12,316 nt of DNA. Origin: CAZGQY01 sp964528035 (GTDB lineage: Bacteria > Pseudomonadota > Gammaproteobacteria > Methylococcales > UBA1147). Position 1 is the stretch's first letter. The number at the start of each line of letters is the position of its first letter. Below the pieces are notes generated by a model. It did not search any database. It had not been told where the DNA came from and worked only from the letters and a program-made list of their open reading frames with translations. Location of the stretch: assembly GCA_964528035.1 (NCBI GenBank), contig CAZGQY010000125.1:1-12316 (forward strand), given 5' to 3'. Position numbers and translations under genes: made by a program. This document shows positions 8,016 through 12,316 of the stretch, in pieces.

Positions 8016-8338
8016 TTTGAGTCCAGACATTGATTAATCCAATCCAGGTAACTTGAAGAACCGTGTTGCAAAGTGACCGCTATCACCTCCGGAAGTTCAT
8101 AGGGATGATGTTTTATTACAAACTGTTCCAGATCAGAATAGACGTCACACCGTGACTTGATCAGTAACAAACATTCTGTGGCGGTTTCAACCTTAGCGGC
8201 CCAGGGATAAATCGAAGTCACACCAGGCACGATATTTACACACGCGGCCAGTCGCTCACTGATTATTTTCTCACCCAACGAGGCTGCAACCTCAGCATCA
8301 GGGCAGGTACAAAGTACCAGACAATAATTTTCCTGCAT
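8012..8338 (-). CDS. cutA: Divalent-cation tolerance protein CutA
   Basis: CutA1 is a small, very stable trimeric, ferredoxin-like protein (PII-like fold). It was first linked to copper and divalent-cation tolerance in E. coli, but its molecular job is still unclear. The 108 residues from this ATG match family length, with LVLCTCPD near the start, the RLAACVNIVPGVTSIYPW signature, LLLIKS, and the highly conserved HHPYELPEVIAV, ending in the YLDWI segment. The frame extends upstream to a TTG at 8389, but that extra leader is not family-like, so I use the ATG at 8338. Its stop overlaps the dsbD start as ATGA. A cutA-dsbD pair is common in gammaproteobacteria; in E. coli cutA is immediately upstream of dsbD as well. 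Confidence 0.96.
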   Translation of the reverse strand: MQENYCLVLCTCPDAEVAASLGEKIISERLAACVNIVPGVTSIYPWAAKVETATECLLLIKSRCDVYSDLEQFVIKHHPYELPEVIAVTLQHGSSSYLDWINQCLDSK

Positions 8339-8414
8339 TAACTTACATTTATTAAATATTTTTAGAGGAAACAACCATTTCGCTAGCAACAGATTTAAAT
8401 AACCTGCTGTGTTG

Positions 8415-8440
8415 AAGAACCTGAGAACCTTTCAGGTCTT
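8415..8440. repeat. Hairpin in the cutA leader region
   Basis: ACCTGA (8419-8424) pairs with TCAGGT (8432-8437) around a seven-base loop. The stem extends by AAG/CTT (8415-8417 with 8438-8440) past one bulged A, making nine pairs. No T-run follows on either strand, so it is not a typical terminator. Its position 80-100 bases upstream of cutA suggests an operator or a 5'-leader structure. Confidence 0.3.
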
Positions 8441-8560
8441 ACAATAACACTTCAAGGTAATGCAAAAATTGATAACCCGCTACACGCCTTGAATACAAAT
8501 AAAAGTCCTGCGCCCGTTAATTCACGCCTGCAGCAAAATTGTATAGGCAATAAAAATTAT

Positions 8561-8590
8561 TTGGTTCATTCAGACATTCGCGTTTATTAT
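8561..8590 (+). promoter_or_regulatory. Possible sigma-70 promoter for fxsA
   Basis: TTGGTT (8561-8566) and TATTAT (8585-8590) are separated by 18 bases, an acceptable -35/-10 pair about 80 bases upstream of the fxsA ATG. A second candidate -10, TAGAAT preceded by TG, follows at once. The assignment is by eye only, in AT-rich DNA where such matches are frequent. Confidence 0.3.
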
Positions 8591-8669
8591 TGTAGAATAT
8601 CCTATTTTTGCGTATTTTGGTTAAAAACCTGCGTCGCCAACCCAGAACCACGATCTCACCGACCCCCTT

Positions 8670-9122
8670 ATGAACATATTTCGATTACTTTTTATCTTTT
8701 TTTTAATCGTCCCCATCCTGGAAATATATTTCCTCATAAAACTCGGGGGTATTATCGGAATATTTCCCACTGTCATTCTGGTTGTTACAACCGCCATGCT
8801 GGGTGCAGCGATGCTGAGAAGCCAGGGATTTCACACCATGAAAAAACTACAGGATGCGATCGCTCGGGGCGAAGTTCCTGCCATGGAGATTATCGAAGGT
8901 CCCATGCTGTTAGTTGGAGGCGCTCTTCTACTCACTCCAGGATTTTTCACTGACGCCATGGGCTTTTATTTGTTAATTCCTCAAACGCGAAATCGGTTTG
9001 CAAAGTATTTACTCAACCATCATTTCCAGGGTGTTGAGGTAAATCTTGGTGGAATGGGCAAAAAACCAGATTCATCGTCCAAAAATCCAACTATCGAAGG
9101 TGAATATAAACGTACTGATTAA
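8670..9122 (+). CDS. fxsA: FxsA family inner-membrane protein
   Basis: FxsA is a small cytoplasmic membrane protein; in E. coli its overproduction relieves the exclusion of phage T7 by the F plasmid, and its normal role is unknown. The 150 residues include hydrophobic segments at about 4-23, 27-48 and 76-103. The signature pieces of the family are present: the early VPILEIYFLIKLGGIIG, then TTAMLGAAMLRSQG, the EGPMLLVGGALLLTPGFFTDAMGF loop-helix and LLIPQTR. The C-terminus (about 120-150) is a charged cytoplasmic tail. The ATG has no SD sequence; the preceding bases are C-rich. In many gammaproteobacteria fxsA is directly followed by groES-groEL; here it converges instead on a lytic transglycosylase gene with only 28 bases between the stops. 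Confidence 0.95.
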   Translation: MNIFRLLFIFFLIVPILEIYFLIKLGGIIGIFPTVILVVTTAMLGAAMLRSQGFHTMKKLQDAIARGEVPAMEIIEGPMLLVGGALLLTPGFFTDAMGFYLLIPQTRNRFAKYLLNHHFQGVEVNLGGMGKKPDSSSKNPTIEGEYKRTD

Positions 9123-9150
9123 ACCTTATCCAAAGACAGTCGCAAAACAA

Positions 9151-10032
9151 TCAAATGGCCGCGTTAGCCGGTTTTTTTGACGCAGCTATTCCTGGATCCA
9201 CAGAATACATTGACATAATCTTCACTGCGTACTCCCGCAACTCACCGATATCAGACGGGATCGGGTGTTCGTTCTTTTTGTAGCGACCCAGAATTCGTTT
9301 CACATAATGTCGCGTTTCCCGGTATGGTGGCACGCCTTTGTATTTTTCTACCGCGCCTTCACCGGCATTATATCCGGCCAATACCAGCTTCACATCTCCG
9401 GAGAAATGTCGTGTCAACCAGTGCAGGTAAGCAACACCACCAATAATATTCTCAAGCGGATTCCAGGGATCTGCAACTCCGAACCGCCTGGCGGTCGCCG
9501 GTATCAGTTGCATCAAACCTTGTGCATTCTTTGGTGACAGTGCTTTTGGATTAAACGCCGATTCAGTACTAATCACTGCCATCACTAATACCGGATCTAT
9601 TTCAAATTTCGGGGCAATCACCCGAACCCAGGCCTCTACCTTGGCCCGGCTGGTAATCATTCCTGGCTCTGGAAGTGTACAGTTTTCATCTTGTTTAGCC
9701 ACAACGTTTGGAAAACGAGCCATCATGTTCTTTGCATAGCGATCACCCAGCTTGGCCGCCCGTTGAAACCAGCCCTTCGCAAACCCGGTATCGACGGGCA
9801 ACCCACGTCCATTAAAGTACATCCAGCCCAGGTTATAATTTGCTTCCGAATCACCTAACAGTGCAGCATCACAATATAATCGATAGGCTTCATCGTAATC
9901 CTGCTTCACACCACGAGCCTGCTCATAACGTATCGCTTGTTGACGAAGCGATTCCGCAGAACCTTCAAATGGTGCTGCAAACGCTGCCATTGAGATGAAA
10001 TACAGTGCAACTACTAGCAAACCTTTTTTCAT
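9151..10032 (-). CDS. Secreted lytic transglycosylase with Sel1 repeats
   Basis: This is a periplasmic muramidase-like enzyme that would cleave the MurNAc-GlcNAc bond of peptidoglycan with formation of 1,6-anhydroMurNAc. Residues 1-19 are a signal peptide (MKKGLLVVAL...AAFA) with no lipobox. Residues about 45-101 hold Sel1/TPR-like helical repeats, with EAYRLYCDAALLGDSEANYNLG and the typical MYFNGRGLP turn. The SLT domain (about 130-245) has VISTESAFNPKALS with catalytic E157, AQGLMQLIPATA, and AGYNAGEGAVEKYKGVPPY, then ETRHYVKRIL, as in the Slt/MltC-type catalytic fold. The frame begins at a TTG at 10080, but the ATG at 10032 starts the signal peptide. Sel1 repeats usually bind partner proteins, so a complexed cell-wall enzyme is plausible (inference). 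It is convergent to fxsA. Confidence 0.92.
   Translation of the reverse strand: MKKGLLVVALYFISMAAFAAPFEGSAESLRQQAIRYEQARGVKQDYDEAYRLYCDAALLGDSEANYNLGWMYFNGRGLPVDTGFAKGWFQRAAKLGDRYAKNMMARFPNVVAKQDENCTLPEPGMITSRAKVEAWVRVIAPKFEIDPVLVMAVISTESAFNPKALSPKNAQGLMQLIPATARRFGVADPWNPLENIIGGVAYLHWLTRHFSGDVKLVLAGYNAGEGAVEKYKGVPPYRETRHYVKRILGRYKKNEHPIPSDIGELREYAVKIMSMYSVDPGIAASKKPANAAI
9154..9179 (+). terminator. Possible weak terminator for fxsA
   Basis: A GC-rich stretch GGCCGCGTTAGCCGG is followed by seven T (9173-9179), 35-55 bases past the fxsA stop and inside the 3' end of the convergent gene. Only three-pair stems (GGC/GCC or CCG/CGG) can form, so the hairpin is weak; the T-run also encodes lysines on the other strand. 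Treat as a candidate only. Confidence 0.25.
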
Positions 10033-10172
10033 TCGATTGTCACTATAACCTTGTTTATCAATATAAAATAATAGAAGCAATATATTTGCCGTATTTATAT
10101 GCTATAGAGTTTTCAATGGCTTATATAGGTAAATATTACCGTGAACCAAAAACTGTAAAATTTTTTGACTGG

Positions 10173-10796
10173 CTAACACTGATCTTCAAGTAATTGTTGT
10201 AAAACCGTTTTCAGCACTCGTTTCTGGCGACCAGTCCGCATTCTGGCCGCTATCAAAATACTCTTCAATTCAACCAGGGCTCTATCAAAATCGTCATTTA
10301 TCAGTAAATAATCAAACTCAGGATAATGCGATAACTCGGCGACCGAATCTTGCATGCGCCGATTAATAGTATCCGAGCTATCCTGCCCGCGACCCTGTAA
10401 GCGGGTCTCCAATACCTGAAGACTCGGTGGTAATATAAATATAGAGACGCTATCAGGGTAACCACCACGAATCTGTCTGGCCCCCTGCCAGTCAATTTCC
10501 AAAAGAACGTCCCTCCCGGAATCCAGAACATCCGTCAGATAATGTCGAGAGGTCCCGTAGCTATTCCCAAATACTCGAGCATGCTCCAAAAAAGCATCAT
10601 TATCCACCATTTCGTCAAACACCTTCTGATCGACAAAATGATAGTGCTGACCATGGGTCTCTCCCGGACGCTGTTCCCGTGTTGTATGTGAGACCGAAAC
10701 CACTAAACCGCCCAAACAACCCGTCAGTGCTTTCACCAAACTGGTTTTCCCTGCCCCGGAAGGGGCCGATATTATAAATAAAGTTCCTTTGTCCAT
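10173..10796 (-). CDS. gmk: Guanylate kinase
   Basis: Gmk phosphorylates GMP to GDP with ATP in the cytosol and is essential for making GTP and dGTP. From the ATG at 10796 the protein has 207 residues, the same length as E. coli Gmk, and begins MDKGTLFIISAPSGAGKTS with the P-loop at 11-19. GMP-binding SHTTR (36-40) and RPGE, the LEIDWQGARQIR segment (99-110), and the lid GRGQDS (135-140) followed by the arginine-rich NRRM are all present, as is the late NDDFD. A frame extension to a TTG at 10820 is possible but not family-like. No SD sequence is evident. In most gammaproteobacteria gmk is followed by rpoZ and spoT; here its downstream neighbour is the transglycosylase, and a relA-type gene lies divergently upstream. 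Confidence 0.97.
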   Translation of the reverse strand: MDKGTLFIISAPSGAGKTSLVKALTGCLGGLVVSVSHTTREQRPGETHGQHYHFVDQKVFDEMVDNDAFLEHARVFGNSYGTSRHYLTDVLDSGRDVLLEIDWQGARQIRGGYPDSVSIFILPPSLQVLETRLQGRGQDSSDTINRRMQDSVAELSHYPEFDYLLINDDFDRALVELKSILIAARMRTGRQKRVLKTVLQQLLEDQC

Positions 10797-10884
10797 AGTA
10801 TTTGAGATAGCATTAAGCAAATCAGAAAAACAATTTGTAAGAGTGAATTCTACTTAAAGTATGGACGAGAAAATACAGATACCA

Positions 10885-10914
10885 CATTAATATTGTTAAT
10901 TTATATTTTATAAA
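10885..10914 (+). promoter_or_regulatory. AT-rich promoter region for relA (weak)
   Basis: The 175 bases between the gmk and relA starts are very AT-rich. A -10-like TATAAA lies at 10909-10914 with TTAATA 16 bases upstream (10887-10892), about 58 bases before the relA ATG. The -35 match is poor, and other AT-rich hexamers nearby would serve as well. The divergent gmk promoter must also lie here. Confidence 0.2.
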
Positions 10915-10971
10915 CGAATACCTGGGTAGGAACTGGTTAAAATTACATAAATAATAGCACTGCATTTAATA

Positions 10972-12282
10972 ATGAACTCCGCATCTTCAAATACAGACAG
11001 TATTGTTGACCTCCTTTGCGAAGGACTCAGCAAAAATGAAGCCAGTCAAATTCAAAAAGCACTTAATATTGAAATAACCCAACCAGAGGAAGGCCCCAGC
11101 CGCCCTAAAGGTCACCAGGTCGCAATGATCCTGAAAAACCTGGGTTCCGATTATGCCGCGATCACGGCAGCAATTCTTAGTGATTCCCGGTTACGCGCCA
11201 AATTGCATACAAAATTTATAGCCGAAAATTTTGGAGAATCTATTGCTAACCTGGTTAAAAACATTAACTGGTTAAACACCTTTAACGTTTATTCGGTCAA
11301 AATTAGCTCAAGTTCTGATCAGGTCGAAATACTTCGACGCATGCTGCTGGCAATGGTTGATGATGTACGTGCCATCCTTATTAAACTCGCAACTCGCTTA
11401 GAACGACTTCGACTACTCGCAAGAGAAGATTACGAGGTTAGATTGTATATCGCTCAGGAAACGCTGGACATTTACTCGCCCCTGGCAAATCGCCTCGGCA
11501 TAGGACAGCTGAAATGGGAATTGGAAGATCTGGCATTCCGATATCTGCAGCCACAAACATACAAAAACATTGCTCAATCATTATCCGAAAACAGAATCGT
11601 TCGGGAAAAATATCTGGATAATTTTTTAACAGTACTCAAGAGCGAAATTAAAAAAGAACAGTTGGTTGCCGAAATATATGGTCGCCCCAAACATATCTAC
11701 AGCATTTGGAAAAAGATGCAGCGAAAACAGGTTGAATTCAGCAATGTATTTGATCTGCGTGCGGTACGCATCATAGTGGAGAAAGTTTCTGTTTGCTATA
11801 GCGTCCTTGGCATGATCCACGGCACCTGGCAATATGTTCCGGAAGAATTCGACGACTACATTGCAAACCCAAAACCGAATGGATATCAGTCGTTACATAC
11901 AGTAATAATAGGACCGGAAATGGCAATGATTGAAATCCAGATTCGCACACAAACAATGCACGAATTTGCAGAATTGGGTGTTGCTGCGCACTGGCGTTAC
12001 AAAGAAGGTGGCAAACAGGATTCTGCTGCAGAGAAGAGTATTCAATCCTTGCGAAAACTTCTTGAACATAAAGAAGGCAATGAAGAATTTCTGGAAGACT
12101 TTCGTACAGATATCTACATAAACCGAATATTCGTAATGACACCAGGCGGAGATTTAAAAGATCTCCCCAAAGGGTCGACACCTCTCGATTTTGCTTATGC
12201 CATACATACTGAAATCGGCCACAGTTGTCGGGGCGCCAAAGTCAATAATCGTATGGTACCACTCACGGCGAAACGGTTCTAA
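10972..12282 (+). CDS. relA: RelA-type (p)ppGpp synthetase, C-terminally truncated
   Basis: RelA transfers pyrophosphate from ATP to GDP or GTP to make the stringent-response alarmone (p)ppGpp. Residues about 45-150 correspond to the HD hydrolase domain, but the HDxxED motif is absent (AAILSDSRLRAKL stands in its place), so hydrolysis is not expected. The synthetase domain (about 185-345) is intact: YGRPKHIYSIWKKM, FDLRAVRII, EFDD at 292-295, IANPKPNGYQSLHT, EIQIRT with catalytic E321, and ELGVAAHWRYKEG. The acidic EFDD, rather than RFKD, marks the monofunctional RelA type. A TGS domain starts near 385 but is cut off: the frame ends after ...GAKVNNRMVPLT with AKRF and TAA at residue 436. Full-length RelA is about 740 residues with further helical, zinc-finger and ACT domains. 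In frame 3 from 12267 the DNA encodes GETVLNFLT, which looks like the continuation of TGS, so a small deletion or frameshift is likely. Confidence 0.85.
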   Translation: MNSASSNTDSIVDLLCEGLSKNEASQIQKALNIEITQPEEGPSRPKGHQVAMILKNLGSDYAAITAAILSDSRLRAKLHTKFIAENFGESIANLVKNINWLNTFNVYSVKISSSSDQVEILRRMLLAMVDDVRAILIKLATRLERLRLLAREDYEVRLYIAQETLDIYSPLANRLGIGQLKWELEDLAFRYLQPQTYKNIAQSLSENRIVREKYLDNFLTVLKSEIKKEQLVAEIYGRPKHIYSIWKKMQRKQVEFSNVFDLRAVRIIVEKVSVCYSVLGMIHGTWQYVPEEFDDYIANPKPNGYQSLHTVIIGPEMAMIEIQIRTQTMHEFAELGVAAHWRYKEGGKQDSAAEKSIQSLRKLLEHKEGNEEFLEDFRTDIYINRIFVMTPGGDLKDLPKGSTPLDFAYAIHTEIGHSCRGAKVNNRMVPLTAKRF

Positions 12283-12316
12283 ACTTCTTGACACGAGGAT
12301 TTCATTCGTGGTGGTT

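Larger units (their letters stand above)
8339..8669. other. Divergent intergenic region between cutA and fxsA
   Basis: These 331 bases separate the divergently transcribed cutA-dsbD-tlpA cluster and fxsA. I see no credible gene: the longer plus-strand frame that crosses the region continues into fxsA in the wrong frame, and its product resembles nothing known. The region is AT-rich and holds a hairpin (8415-8440) and a plausible promoter for fxsA (8561-8590), which are listed separately. Promoters for both directions should lie here. Confidence 0.6.

Noticed and set aside
8488..8515. A CTTGAA followed by a CCCG stretch, resembling a heat-shock (sigma-32) promoter for fxsA
   Set aside because: The spacing is about 19 bases and the -10 half does not match CCCCAT, so it falls outside the consensus.
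8489..8953. A 154-codon plus-strand open frame covering the cutA-fxsA gap and part of fxsA
   Set aside because: It overlaps fxsA in another frame, and its product is rich in His, Ser, Arg and Cys with no recognisable motif; it is a shadow of the real gene.
10128..10140. GGTAA-ATA-TTACC dyad in the gap between gmk and the transglycosylase gene
   Set aside because: Five AT-rich pairs with a three-base loop and no T-run after it; likely chance in AT-rich DNA.
10972..12282. Calling the stringent-response gene spoT because gmk is adjacent
   Set aside because: The HDxxED hydrolase motif is missing and the synthetase carries EFDD rather than RFKD, which are RelA traits.
1..12316. CRISPR arrays, tRNA or rRNA genes, insertion sequences, phage or defence genes
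   Set aside because: I saw no regularly spaced repeats, cloverleaf-like sequence, transposase motif or defence-type domain; nearly all DNA is assigned to conserved housekeeping genes.

Overview
The window looks like a chromosomal housekeeping segment of a gammaproteobacterium of moderate to low GC. The organism call rests on gene content and order: aroQ-accB-accC-prmA followed by a zinc-ribbon/DUF3426 gene, the cutA-dsbD-tlpA cluster upstream of it, fxsA divergent from cutA, and a RelA of the monofunctional gamma/betaproteobacterial type. This order resembles Pseudomonadales/Cellvibrionales-like genomes. The exact taxon cannot be read from the sequence alone.

Layout. From 8338 down to 86, everything coding is on the minus strand. 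A first tight cluster is cutA, dsbD and a membrane-anchored TlpA-type thioredoxin, whose reading frames overlap; it is a periplasmic thiol-reduction module. After about 195 bases without a gene comes aroQ (shikimate pathway), touching accB, then accC (biotin carboxyl carrier and biotin carboxylase of acetyl-CoA carboxylase), prmA (L11 methyltransferase) and a zinc-ribbon membrane protein. A family-2 glycosyltransferase ends this side. fxsA runs rightward from 8670 and converges on a leftward secreted lytic transglycosylase with Sel1 repeats. gmk (guanylate kinase) is also leftward and is divergent from a rightward relA-type gene that runs to the window edge.

Most of the region is ordinary and well conserved. 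Two points stand out. First, DsbD carries two complete N-terminal (alpha) domains in tandem, each keeping its redox cysteine pair, instead of the usual single one. Second, the relA frame stops after 436 codons inside the TGS domain, and the next bases in another frame look like the continuation of TGS. This suggests a small deletion or frameshift that leaves a synthetase without its C-terminal regulatory half. Several usual neighbours are missing where they would be expected: groESL after fxsA, rpoZ-spoT after gmk, and dusB-fis after prmA/DUF3426. This points to local rearrangement. I found no CRISPR array, tRNA, rRNA, insertion sequence or phage gene, and no clearly new multi-gene system.
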